From positions 40,459,467-40,523,466 of the forward strand of contig OX359281.1 of the NCBI GenBank assembly GCA_947179155.2: a stretch of 64,000 bases of DNA. Direction: 5' to 3'. The notes below the pieces were generated by a model that saw nothing but the letters and a program-made list of their open reading frames with translations, made no database searches and was not told the DNA's origin. The DNA is from Hedera helix. Lineage: Eukaryota > Streptophyta > Magnoliopsida > Apiales > Araliaceae. The position numbers and the translations under genes were made by a program. Shown piece by piece: positions 13,381 to 25,600 of this stretch (positions are counted from its first letter, which is position 1; the number at the start of each line of letters is the position of its first letter).

Positions 13381-13520
13381 TGAAGGTTAATTGGAATGGT
13401 GGGTGGTGGCAGGGGTGTGGCGTGGGGTGCACGCGGGTGTGGCGGAGTTCAGTGGGGGGGTGGGGGTAACAGTGGAGTGGGGCGGCGAGGGTGGGTGATA
13501 GTGATTATCGACTGGGGAGT
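13381..13520 (+). other. G-rich block
   Basis: About 140 bp is dominated by GGTGG, GGGGTG and GGGGGGG runs, in DNA that is otherwise AT-rich. Several runs of three or more G lie within loop distance, which permits G-quadruplex folding on the + strand. No ORF accounts for it. Confidence 0.6.
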
Positions 13521-14443
13521 GGAGGACTGGAGGTTATATTTGAATTGACTGCGGAGTGGTGATAGCCATAGCCACGGACTTTTGTTTGATGAGAATAGAA
13601 AAGGGATAATGGTTTGGTGGAGAGTAGAATTGTTTTATTTATTTATTAAATTATTTTTAGTTGAGTGTAATATTAAAAAAAGTATAAGTAAATAATTATT
13701 TTTTAATACCACGTAATATGTTACATCAATATGGATTAAACATCACATACCATATAGGATAACACCTTAGTCTGTCCTTCAATTATTACTGGCGACCATT
13801 TATTATTATATTTAGGGATTACAAATTTTAGATAACAGTTGTGCAATTAAAGATGATTTATGAATTTTAATAAGCATTCATAATATTTTTTAACTTTACT
13901 CAAGTACATTAATATATAAATGGTGAGATTCTTTATATATATTATTCATAAATTTTGTGGTCAGTATGTGTATGAATAAATTAATTATCAATATATATTA
14001 CACATGTTTTAAAATTTACAATTATAATATTTATATAAATTTTACATACTAATATCCAGGTTTACCAACTAGTCAATCTAATTGCTTAATTTAATATTTC
14101 ATACGTTGTACAATATAATATCATTAATAATTTTTAAAGTCAATTTAAAAATATTTTTAAATTCAAAATTAATATATATTCATTTAAATTTAGTCAATTA
14201 ATTCACTGATAAATATTGAAAATTATCTTTAAAATAATACTAATTTTAAGATATATTATTTAGTAACTGTAAATAAATTTTATTAATTTTGAATTTAAAA
14301 AATCTCAAATTAACTTTAAAAAATTAATAATATAGTATTAATTGGCATTGTATGTGTTGCATGAGATTAATATATATATACACACACACATAATTAGTTC
14401 GACTCTGCCATAAAAAGAATGTCACTTTTACGAAAAAAAATAG

Positions 14444-14475
14444 AATCAATGCTTTTATATATAAAAGCATTGATT
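14444..14475. repeat. Perfect 32-bp palindrome
   Basis: The half-site AATCAATGCTTTTATA is followed immediately by its exact reverse complement. No gene lies next to it. Confidence 0.9.
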
Positions 14476-17185
14476 ATTCAAGTTAACTCATCAATCAATT
14501 AGAATAAGTTAATTCAGGTGATCATGAGTTAATTGGAACGGTTAATAGTATATTTAATATGGTAACAAATAGTTGTAATTAATTATAAGTAATTTTTCTT
14601 AAATCGTGGAGGAAGAATATGGAAAGTTTTTTCTTAATATACTAAAAGTTGTATGTAATTTTAAAATAATAAATATAATTAAATTTTGAAAGTAGAAATA
14701 TAAAAAGTTATTTTTTGATAATTAATTTATAATTTAAATCACTAACTAATAAAAATAGTTAAATTATCCTTTAATTCTCGTAAAATATGCTGATCCAAAT
14801 AATTTTCAACATTATAGTTAGAATATCTTTAGTATCGTTATAGTTAGCATTTATACCCCAAAGACGTGGCTGGCTTCACTCTAATACACCAACTAAATTT
14901 CATCTAATAAATAATTATACAATTAACAAGAAACAAAAGGTGGACTTTACTGGCTAAGATCATCCCAAATAAATTAATATTGTAATTCATACTTAACGTC
15001 CAATCCGTCTTCATAACTTTACTGCCAACACCACTTTTAGTAGTATTGATTAGTTGTTTTTTGTTTTTTTTTGACAAACCTAAAATCTCGTGTGGCTTGA
15101 GAAGATTAATTCATTCAACAAAATATATGAATTGATTTACGTACGTACTCTTGGTTTCGACGTGAAATAGAGATCAAATCATTTGGTATTAATTCGTATC
15201 AAATCATTCACATGCAGAATTCATCGATATCCAGGATTCATTGATTCTGCAATCTAAATGGCTAGCTAGCAGTACTGATCAAAATGGATGAGCATTTTGA
15301 ATTAATCAGTAAATTCAAATTGTCACATGACACTGCCTATTAATTGGTTCCACGTGCCACGTCACAAGTCACGAACAATAATTCAATCAACATCTTTTAA
15401 CTAACTTCACTGTATTCCTCCGCTGGACAAAAAGAGTTACTTAACTATAATCCTAATTAATTTACAAAATTTTAAAATTAAAATAAAAAATGTGATGTGA
15501 ATATATTTTAATTTAGAAATAAAAATTAATTTGTACATAATATTAGCATTATTGAAGTAGTTTACAATATTAGCTGTTGTATTAATATGTAAAACTAAAT
15601 ACATTTACATCAATTTTGAATATTTGAAAACAAAATGAGATTATTTTTGTGGAAGGGACAGATGGATGAAGTAAATTGAATTGTGGTTCATAATAATTAA
15701 CATGCATGCCTTCACGAATAGAATCAGTACTGGTCGTGTCCAAATAAGTGGGTTATTAGTTAGTAGAGGAAATTAAAGATGCTGATAGAGGCATATACTG
15801 GAAAAAATCCGCGTGCCCCAGCACGGTAGCCATGGTTTAATGTCGCACTAATCATGCATGCACCCTAAAATATATATAGTTACAAGTAAAAGACACTTCA
15901 CAATACTTGATATGAAGTATATGCCCCGGCAGAATCACTAATATATATTAATCTGTGAGAATAATTAAAAGATGGGTTCCTAATCCATTTCAAGGGAATA
16001 CTAGGATTGGATTTTCTACAATCAAATATAGGATATTCTTAGTTGATATATGCATTATAGCATGCATATGGAATACAAATCTAAGAATCGTATGCTTAGA
16101 ATCATGCTTTCCTGCAAATATTTGGGAAGCTTAAGCTATACTTCATTTTTTATATATATATATGTACATACATGGTTAATTTCATATATATGCAGCTAGC
16201 TATATAATAATGTTATTGATAAGAGTCCAATGAAGAAGGGCATCTCATTTTTCACAAAGCCATGTGCAGCCGTGCAGGCATTTTATCATGACATGACTGA
16301 GCACTAGGTTCATGATCATGATTTAAGTTTAAGATTGGTAACCAAAAAAAAAATTGTTTAAGAATTATTCCTATTGTACGAGAAAGGAATTCTTTTTTTC
16401 TGAATTGTAATATAAAATAATGAACTAGATCAGTGTCTTTTAAATTTATTCTCATAATTTTATTATCATGTAATTACTAAATTAATTTTATTATCGTTAA
16501 AAATATATATAAAACAATATACATCTTTATAATTTATAAATTTTTCCACAAAAAGATAAAATAAAATCTCCTTCATGAAATAGTGGGAGTTATATAAGAG
16601 CTAGACCGGCTCACCATCACCTCTTTATCTTTCCTCTTTAGCCTTTTCTTTTCTTACTTTATTTAATGCAGTAGCAGTGGGCTCAAATCTTGTTAGCCGC
16701 AATGCAAACAACACTACCAAACAACTTATTGCGGACAACAGCTCCGTAAAAAGATATATATGGTCTAAACGGAGCTGGAAAAAAGAGTAAAGGGTTTCGA
16801 CATTTTAGTTCATAGAGAAACGACATTACGACATGAATTGTTTTCAACATGGGTCCATTTCAGTCTCATTTATACTTGTGTTGTTGTTGGAAATTAAATC
16901 AATGCAAATTAAATAATAAAATAAAGAGAGAAAAAAAATACAAAATTTAATGTGAAAATCTCTTAAAAAAAGTTACGAGTCAAATTCTGAATTTTCACTA
17001 TATCAAAAAAATGAATTTTTAAAAACTTGAGATTACATAGCATCATCATCATCATACGCCAACTTTTTGTATGGATTAAAACGTACAAAAATTCTCTCAT
17101 TCACACAAACCTAAAACTCACTCACTCTCTTTTCAGTGACGAAACCAAAACGTTTTTAGAGGGGAGTCAAAATACAAAAAATTAC

Positions 17186-17479
17186 TTATTGACGTTGGAG
17201 TGCTTCTGTCGGTTGTAACTGTATCCTACGAGTCTGCATAGTTTGAAAACGTCTCAAAATTTGTTCGTTTTCAATTATTGAAAAAATATCATTCTCAATA
17301 TAAACTATCAGACTGTCCTTCATCCACTCGTCTCCCATTTTATTACGCAAGTCAATCTTGATAATTTTTATCGTAGAGAATATTATTTCAACAGTAGCAA
17401 TCGCAACTGATAAAATCAAAGTCAACTTGATCAATCGATATACCAATGTAAAAGTCATATTTTTTCTTGTTTCAATCAA
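17186..17479 (-). pseudogene. hAT-type transposase fragment (C-terminal dimerisation region)
   Basis: This 97-aa open stretch has the pattern of the C-terminal hAT dimerisation domain found in plant TTF/zf-MYM-type hAT proteins. It contains LVYRLIKLTLIL, then a TVE-xx-FS-x-IKI motif (normally TVERVFSAMKI), then NKMGDEWM and a DSLIVYIENDIF segment (normally NDCLVVYIEKDIF). The rest of the transposase (zinc finger, RNase-H-like catalytic core) is not found upstream, so this is a relic. It lies 0.8 kb from a non-autonomous hAT-like element (18302-19355), but nothing shows that the two were one unit. Confidence 0.75.
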
Positions 17480-18110
17480 TTATGATGGTTATCGGAATAG
17501 TTTTACTTTCACATTCAAAAACATATGAGCCTATTTTGGTAATAAATAAAAAACAAAAAAAACTTTTAAAAATCAAACTAACAAACTGGTTGTTTATATA
17601 AAAATTTGGTATGCTACTCCTTGGCTTCCTTCCTCCACAGAAGACTTGAAATGATCCAATATCATGAATTGGCAAAATGCCATTATATTTGGCTACTGCT
17701 CCAAACATGACATAAGACGTCCATATTAATTATGTTAATCTTAATATAATAACTTTAAAATTATGTTTAATTAGAACATGAAAAATTATAGAGAAAAAAA
17801 AAACAATTTAAAAGTTATTATAAGAATATAAAAAATCTTAAGAAACATAATTACAATTATATATACTCAAGAGAAATGTAATATCAAATCTAATGTATTG
17901 GAGTCTTAATAAATCTCTTACGCTAACATATTTAATTCGATCTTAATTATTTTTCAAAATACATTTTAAAATCCTAAATAACCTAAGAGGCATTTGATCT
18001 ATAATATGCATTGGAGGGGTTGGTAACCTATATATGATTTATGTATTTTATTATTAACATAATAAAAGTGTATGTAAATAGGTAGCCATGTGGGTTAATA
18101 GTAATTGTAC

Positions 18111-18243
18111 CTTTTAAGGGCGCCCAAGCCTCTGCTTCCAACAACAAGAGAATCTAGCTTGTGATGTTCCACAGCTTCACATAGTTTCTCCTTAGGATCC
18201 CCCCAGTATACCTTCGCCATCACCTTTGCGCCATCACCTTTGC
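18111..18243 (-). pseudogene. Orphan exon of a universal stress protein (USP) gene
   Basis: On the minus strand the stretch reads through a USP C-terminal region, with AKVYWGDPKEKLCEAVEHH, then a DSLVVGSRGLGALKR motif. The GSRGLG loop binds the ATP phosphate in the USP family. It is bounded by an AG acceptor (18244-18245) and a GT donor (18109-18110), so it looks like one internal exon of 133 nt. I could not find the preceding N-terminal exons or the final exon with the usual GSVSNHV-type tail. The preceding intron position is occupied by a TA microsatellite and a hAT-like element. Most likely this is a broken gene copy; an undetected diverged gene is less likely. Confidence 0.65.
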
Positions 18244-18247
18244 CTGC

Positions 18248-18251
<4 letters not shown>

Positions 18252-18301
<50 letters not shown>
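18252..18301. repeat. (TA)n microsatellite at a hAT element border
   Basis: About 25 TA units end exactly where the CAGGGCCGG terminus of the hAT-like element begins. The element's other end is also followed by TA units (19356-19378). Confidence 0.95.
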
Positions 18302-18304
<3 letters not shown>

Positions 18305-19355
18305 GGCCGGTCCTAAGGATTTGGAGGTTCTGTGCGAGAAAAAAAATAGGGGCCCTTTCGCATATAAAAACACTAATTTTTTTTTTATCAACACCAATAT
18401 ATAACAGAACAGCATAATGTGGAATCGCCAGAAATTTGTCCCAGCAGGGGCAGATTTTCCTTACTTGCTAGTTTCATCAGGATAATAACCACGGTTAGGG
18501 GAAATAGAAAGGTTTTAAGAAAAACATCACTCACCTTTGAAATCGATCTTGTCTCAGCCTTTTATATTCTTTTTCAGCAAGTTCCAATTTGACTTTCACT
18601 TTCTGGTCTTCATATACTCGATACTTGACCATATATACGGCGTGGACCTGCTTAGGTACAGTCCATTCATCAATTGCATCCTTGAAAAAGTTGTTTTGAG
18701 GCAAATTATTCACTTCTTTGTTACTTGGCTCATCTGTTCCATGTGAACCAAACTTACACCCAATTCTTGATTTAATTTCCCATTTTCATTATGCAACAAA
18801 GAATTGTTTGCCTTCAGTTACAGCTTCCACAGAAACATGGCCACATGGGCCAACTCATATTCCAAAGTCTCCATTCCCATATTCATAAAAAGTTAACTAA
18901 AAAATAACCTTAGAAGATCCTGATTCCAGCATCAGGCAAACAATAAGAAAATTAACATTCTTGTTATTATGATTAAAAAAAAAAAAACTATTTCATACAA
19001 GATTCCAACAGGGCCCCCAACCCACACCAAAAAAAAAAAACATTTTAAACTCAAATTACTTCCAAATTTCAAAATTAAGAAGCCTCTACCAAATGAATGC
19101 TAAACAAATCTTAGAAAACATCAATGAAAACAACTCAAACGCAAAAAAAATTCGTCCTCTGTAGGAGTCGAACTCGTGTCGCGTGCTTTGAAATTAAGAA
19201 TTTTAGCCAGCACCTCCAAGGTAAGATTTGTTTATATTAGCCACATTTTCAATATTTATATAAAGTATACATATACAAAAAAAAAAATCTGGGACCCTTC
19301 GAATTTGGGGGCCCTGTGCGGTCGCCCCTCCCGCACCCCCTCAAGGTCGGCCCTG
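18302..19355. mobile_element. Non-autonomous hAT-like element with a captured gene fragment
   Basis: The left terminus CAGGGCCGGTCCT and the right terminus AAGGTCGGCCCTG are imperfect inverted repeats. GC-rich subterminal blocks (GGGGCCC, TGTGCG) are also inverted. CAGGGCCG-type ends are characteristic of plant hAT elements. TATATATA flanks both sides and fits an 8-bp target duplication, although the TA-rich flanks make that weak. It encodes no transposase. It holds a fragment resembling a proton pump-interactor exon (18537-18785). Confidence 0.75.
18537..18785 (-). pseudogene. Captured proton pump-interactor (PPI)-like exon fragment
   Basis: On the minus strand an open stretch contains KFGSHGTDEPSNKEVN, then a DEWTVPKQVH segment, then VKYRVYED followed by a charged helix ending LRQDRFQR. 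This order (KFGSHG, then WP-PKQ, FVKYR-YED, then a charged coiled-coil start) is what I know from the N-terminal region of plant proton pump-interactor proteins, which bind the plasma-membrane H+-ATPase. The fragment ends at AAG|GTGAGT, a perfect splice donor, so it came from genomic DNA and not from mRNA. It has no start codon or remaining exons and lies wholly inside the hAT-like element. The family call is from memory of motifs. Confidence 0.5.
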
Positions 19356-19412
19356 TATATATATATATATATATATATGCATTAACCTCCGGAATACCAG
19401 GGAAATATGAAT

Positions 19413-19437
19413 CCCCCCCCCCCCCCCCCCCCCCCCC
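19413..19437. repeat. Poly(C) tract, 25 bases
   Basis: Twenty-five consecutive C residues lie 58 bp beyond the right end of the hAT-like element. Exact length may be unreliable. Confidence 0.9.
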
Positions 19438-22430
19438 GGTTCCGTGTCACTGTCTCTTTCAACTCTTAAGATATTATATAACTTGTGATTGTGCTACGCT
19501 TCAATAGCTAAACATAAGACACTATTTATAAAGTATTTACAAATTTTATCTTCCTATTTAAAATAGAACACTTCCAAAATAATACTCCTATCAAAAATAA
19601 ATTTTCTTTACATAATAAAACTCCAACATATCATATCAATATCATATTAAAAATCGAACACCTTCCTTTTCACAATAGCAATCTTTTTTTAAATAAAATT
19701 TAAGAAGTATTCTAACAATTCTTCGTTCAACTCGAATTCCCAAATAATTCAATTCCATCTCTAAATGGGATTCGAGCATATGTCCCTGGAATTTTAACTG
19801 TGACACAATATTCCAGAAATTGAAGTTTGGGGTTCCTACATGTAAAAAAACAAACATAGAATATTATTAGTACGAGGCTACTTTCATGCATGCATGTACA
19901 TGTGGGTTTTCTTTAATCCAAATTTTGTATTGGCTGGAGTTTAGATAATTTTTATTAAATCTTAAACTTTAAAGATTAGAATGTATTATTATATGTACTA
20001 ATTAATAAAATTATATTATAGTAATAAATTTTAATTGTAATATTAGAATCAGATGGTGAACAACTCGAGCCCATTTATTCATGTCTTGCTGCTTTATATA
20101 TCAAAATTTTGTTCTCTTAGTTACTTGTAAATAAACTCGTGCATGCATGTTTGCAGTTTTATAGATCTCACTGTTTTTCGTTTATGATCTTGGAAAATTA
20201 AATAGTTCTCAATTTTAGTTGAACACTTGAAACCCACAACGTGTATGGCCCTAAGTAACTAGTTGCAACAGCAATGCTCTCATGTCAATTTCATGGGGCA
20301 TATTACATCATGTCTACAAACAAGACAAGGCTACGTACCTATATATCTAGCAAAAATTGAAGAGGGAACAATTAAATAAACTGGAATTACGTAATTTAAA
20401 GTTACGGTACTGTGCACCATACGAGTAAGGCGACAACATGGCCCTTCACTTAAGATCATATAAAAAAGTTATGTAAATTTTATTTTATTTGAGGTTGTGG
20501 TGCACGTTTATTATAACCAGGCAAAATAAGAATGCTTTTCAATGAGTCAAATTTGATAATTTAGTGCTATTATAAAATCACTTAAATCACTTATTTTTTC
20601 TATAGATAATAAAAATATTATAGTTAACCTAAATTAAACCATGTAAATATATGTTACAACCGTTTTAACATCTTAATTTTTAATTATCACGTCCCCTATG
20701 TCACTATCTCATCCATCATGTGATGTGATTAGAAATAATAAATTAAATACGGTAAATTTAGATTGACAGAGTGATGACACCCAAAATTCTCACTACTAAA
20801 TTGAATATTTTTCCTAGACATGTACGTACTTGTTCATAAATTAGCTAGAGAATATGTAAATTCGTATAGGAAGAAAAAGCGCCTCGTGAGTGATCAGCAA
20901 CCTAGCTAGCTAACTAGGAAATTCAAAAAAATTCAGTTCTCCACAAATGTAATATCGTCATGGATAAATATACGTGTACAAAAATTAAACGCAACATTAA
21001 TTCTAACTATTAAAAATATGTACATTATTAAGATCAATGTAGTGTTTGATTTTTATATACTTAGACTTGTCCTATCATCATTGATGTTGCTATCCTCGTC
21101 ACACTTACGTGTTTTTCTTGTGTTTGGAAAAGAGAGAGAATTAAATTACACGGTTACGGATATTAAATTTTGTTCTTGTAATGGAGGGTACAAGGCTGAC
21201 AAGTTGGTGGGAATAGAATAGATGGGAGTATAATGCAACATATACATGGAAGGAATCGAGGGAATAGAACTAATTAACAACCTTCTTCAATTCCCTAGCT
21301 ATAATTACTACTACTAGCACTATTAGCAAATTAATTTAATATATGCATATGGTATTTGATGCTCCTTTCCCTATATAATCAGCTATGTCTGTATCAGTTT
21401 ATTACTATATTTCTTTAGAATATATGCATCCACAAACGAATGATCCACGGCACTAATCCAGCAGTAGCATTATCTATTTAGCTAGTCAAGAATATAAAAT
21501 AATCAATTCATTAAGTTAATTACCACAATTTCATTTCTACGCCATCAAGCTTAAGACGTACATGACATATGTACATACTACTCTTCGAGAACAACAGAGT
21601 TCATTTGCAAACTTTAATTAGGTATGTAGTGATGGTACGTCGATCATTTTATATTTACATATCAATAAAAAAGGATTTTTTTAAAAAAATAATTTTTACT
21701 TTTTACGAATAGGATTCTTTTTGTTAAAATGATGTAATATGAAACGAAAGATGGTTCTAATGACAACTCCATACTACCTAGCTAGCTACATAGAAGATAT
21801 TATATAGTGTATCACAAGTTTCACTTTTCATGTTTTATATCAAATGTGTTGGTGTTTAATCATATATATATATATAGTTTTTACTTCAGTGTAATGACAA
21901 AATCTTCTTTTTGTGATAGTGCATGCATGGGAGAGAGAAAATTTTGTGAACATTAGGTTATCCTCTATCTAGCTAGTGGAAATCGGGCTGGTCTTATTAG
22001 AGCCAAGCTTTATGTTTTTGTGCATTAATTGTTAGTCAGTAAGCCTCAACTACAAATGAGCATCTCTTCGTTAAATAGTAAGGAAAATTATTTATGGTCC
22101 TATTAAGGCTAAAAAGTAGGACTGAACAGCATTACTAAATAATAGACATTGCTTTCTAATGTTGTCTAATATGCGCTCTTAAAAAAGAAGGTTTGCATTT
22201 ATTGAAAAATCGAGTAAGGGAATTGAAGTGCTATATGCCTGACGAAAATGTTTCAAACATAATTTCATTTAGGGAATGGTGCCATGGTCCCACTCTCTTT
22301 TAATTACTTTAAATTCTTAATTTTCTTGATTTTCATGAGAGCATGTTGCATGGTGGAGAAGTCCTCACATCCGGTGGCATTGGGGTTATTTTTCCCGGCG
22401 AATCCAACCACTATACCTTCCAAGTGGATG
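19438..22430. other. Intergenic region upstream of PHO1;H1
   Basis: This AT-rich DNA has no supported gene or complete mobile element. A short minus-strand ORF at 19642-19857 has no family I recognise. The right part is presumably the promoter of the PHO1;H1-like gene. Confidence 0.55.
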
Positions 22431-22433
22431 GAG

Positions 22434-22519
22434 CATATATTTATAGGATAAAAAAGTTTGCATAGGATATATTAGAGTGTGCTACCAATGAAATTCATTA
22501 TTCTTGTCCATAAATAATG
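22434..22519 (+). promoter_or_regulatory. Candidate TATA boxes of PHO1;H1
   Basis: Two TATA-like strings lie upstream of the ATG at 22626: CATATATTTATA (about 22434-22445) and CCATAAATAAT (about 22509-22519). The second would give a leader of about 85 nt, the first about 160 nt. I cannot decide between them. Confidence 0.35.
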
Positions 22520-22625
22520 TGTTCATAGGCTACCATCAAAATACTCCCAAGTCACTAGGCTAAACACACCACCTAGACTCGAGTCTTTGCTTCTAATTTC
22601 TCCAAGAGAAGAACATAGTGTCGAA

Positions 22626-25600
22626 ATGGTGAAGTTTTCCAAGCAATTTGAGGGTCAGATTGTTCCCGAATGGAAAGAGGCCTTTGTTGATTATTGTCAA
22701 CTCAAGAAAGATCTCAAAAAAATCCATCTTTTAAACCCTGAAAATGCGCCTAACAAGAACCGTGACAGCTCTTTAAGCAACACCCTATTCTCCTGTATAA
22801 GAAAGTTGTCTTCATTTGGTCATCGGCATAGAGAGCATGGAGTCATTCAGGTACTTTTAAAACTTCTCTTTATTCCCTTTATATATGTTTGATGTAATAA
22901 ATAAATTTTTTGTACATGATATTTTCAAAATGAGGCTAATAATTTGATGGTGTTGATTATCCGCAGGTTCATACGAAACTTGAATCATCGGCTAGTAAAG
23001 GGGACATGTACGAGACTGAATTGCTGGACCAGTTTGTTGATGATACTGGTGCAGCAGTAGAGTTTTTCGCATGTTTGGACATGCAACTTAACAAAGTGAA
23101 TCAATTTTTTAGGACTAAAGAGAGAGAGTTCCTTGAGAGAGGGGATTCGCTGAAGAAACAATTAGAGATTCTCCTTGAGCTCAGAACCGCACTTAAATTA
23201 CAACGTTCTAACGCAGCTTGTTCCAATGACTCCAAGGAAGATGACTCCATTTCAGGCACCATTTCATGTGGTACATATAACATAATTCTTTGAGTACTTA
23301 ATTACAACAGAGAACTGAGCATTCATGATATTTTCTTGTAAATTGATCAATGTAGGACCATAGTAGTAATGCAAAAGTTGGTTAATTTTTCATTTTCACT
23401 GAACTGTTCTTTCTTTGTCTTGGGGTACAGGTGAAGAGTCCCCAAGGGACATAGGAGAGCAAGAACAGGGGAAGGATAATGCAGCAGAAGATCAATTTGA
23501 CCAGAATGATTTGCAATTCACTAACTCTCCAAAATTAGTTGAGATTGAAAAATCGATGAGAATGAAAAGGACGGACAGTTTCAACTGCCAAGGAAAGAAC
23601 TTGAGAATCCACATTCCTCTCACTAATCCAACTCGTGCATTCTCGTATTTACTTTGGGATGATTTAATCAAGCAGTCATCGAAAAAAAATGGTTTTGAAG
23701 GAAAAAAGGTGCACATTAACAAAACAAAGTTGCACCATGCTGAAAAAATGATTAGAGGAGCTTTCATCGAGCTCTATAAAGGTCTAGGATACCTCAAAAC
23801 TTACAGGTAAATTTTTAAAAACATTAACTTTCCTTTTTAAAACTTCATTCAGGAGAAAGATTACAATTTACCTGGCTTTATGTTTACTATGATTTTCAGG
23901 AATTTGAACATGCTTGCTTTTGCCAAGATTTTGAAGAAATTTGACAAAGTAGGTAGTAGGGTAGCTTTTTAATCTCACCCCACCTTTCTTTTTTTGTTTT
24001 TCCTTTTATGCTTACAAAAAATTTCCCTTTTGTTTGCCTCAGGTCACTAACAAACAAGTTCTTCCCATTTACTTAAAAGTGGTTGAGAGCTCTTATTTCA
24101 ACAGCTCAGACAAGGTAAACCACTAAGCCGAAAAGCTGTACATCATTAAGTAAAAACATCTATGGTGGATGCCCCATGAAATAAAACAATGTAGTGGAAA
24201 AAAGATTGCATGATATTTTGATTGAAAGTATGATTGGGTGTGGGAACCTAAAGTGCATTTCATAAAAAAGAAATAACCTAAGATTTGCAACGATAAAGTT
24301 GAGATATGCTTGTCTGCAACTAAATTTGTGGTACAACATTTTGATTAGACTTCTAAATTAGTCTCATCAATGACAGGTTATGAAGTTAGCAGATGAAGTT
24401 GAGGAGATTTTTGTCAAACACTTCACTAAAGACGATAAAAGGAAGGCCATAAAATACCTTAAACCCACTCAACGTAAGGAATCGCACACCGTCACCTTTT
24501 TAATAGGTAAGTTTCTCCAAAGTATTTTTTATTTTTTTTTACTTGCATGGTCTTCCAAGTAAAATTTAGCTGTTTAATTTCCACAAGCACTCTTAATTTG
24601 ATCAGATATGGTCTGCAGTACCTAAATCTTGTTTAGCCAATTGACACTAACGAATATTTAACAGTTTATGGGGTATACATTGATATACTATATAAATTAT
24701 TATTTAGTCTAATCTCTCCTTTGCATCAAAGATAACCTATATTATTGGTCTTTTTTTATACCATTGTCTTTAATGGAGATATCTAGCTTTTTAAATGCTT
24801 TGTAACCACAGAATACAAAATTAGATAAAAAGATTCGGAAGGTTCCATTAGACCACCAGAGACTATGCCATGCATCAAAGGTGAAGGTCCGCTTATAGAA
24901 GCGGATGTTAAAGCAGAGAGCAAGGGCATCACCATGTGTTTGACCATGGAGCCATAGATTGAACCTTTACCAGAAGGCCCATTAACACCAAAAAACAGTG
25001 ACCATTAGCTTCCCTAAGGAGGAACTAAAGTCCAAAAAAAATTAAAAATTCTCGTGTATGGCATGGGCGCATGGCATGTATCAAACAAGTATTAGACACC
25101 AAAATAAACAATTTTTCTCATACAAATTTCATTCCTTATAACGTCCCTCAAACTGCAATCATACTGTATTTGTCTTCCTTTAACAGGGTTATTCACCGGG
25201 TGCTTCATGGCGTTTTTTGTTGGCTATGGCATTATGGCTCATATTGCGGGAATGTATAGACCTCAGGCAGATACTGTGTACATGGAAACTGTTTACCCTG
25301 TTCTTAGGCAAGCATATTAATTCCAACAAAACTAATATCACCTTCAAAATTTTACATAAATACTGACGACTTTGACTGACAAAAAACATCGAATATTGCA
25401 GCATGTTCAGCCTATTATTTCTACACTTCTTTTTGTATGGATGCAACATTTTCATGTGGAGGAAGACTCGTATAAATTATAGCTTCATCTTTGAACTATC
25501 CCCGACAAAAGAGCTCAAGTACAGCGATGTGTTCTTGATCTGCACCATGTCAATGACTGCTGTAGTTGGCGTCTTTTTCATTCATCTATGGCTTATGGCA

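Larger units (their letters stand above)
11693..17185. other. AT-rich intergenic region
   Basis: I see no supported gene in these 5.5 kb. The only compositional outlier is a G-rich block at about 13381-13520. A perfect 32-bp palindrome is at 14444-14475 and a short TA/CA microsatellite near 14371-14391. Small ORFs (for example minus strand 16252-16455) have no recognisable features. Confidence 0.55.

Noticed and set aside
17472..17708. Minus-strand ORF adjacent to the hAT transposase fragment
   Set aside because: It is in a different frame and shows no hAT motifs, so it does not extend the transposase.
19148..19220. tRNA-like or SINE-like box (GGAGTCGAACTC)
   Set aside because: Only a weak B-box-like string is present. 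I could not find an A box or a foldable tRNA body, and it lies inside the hAT-like element.
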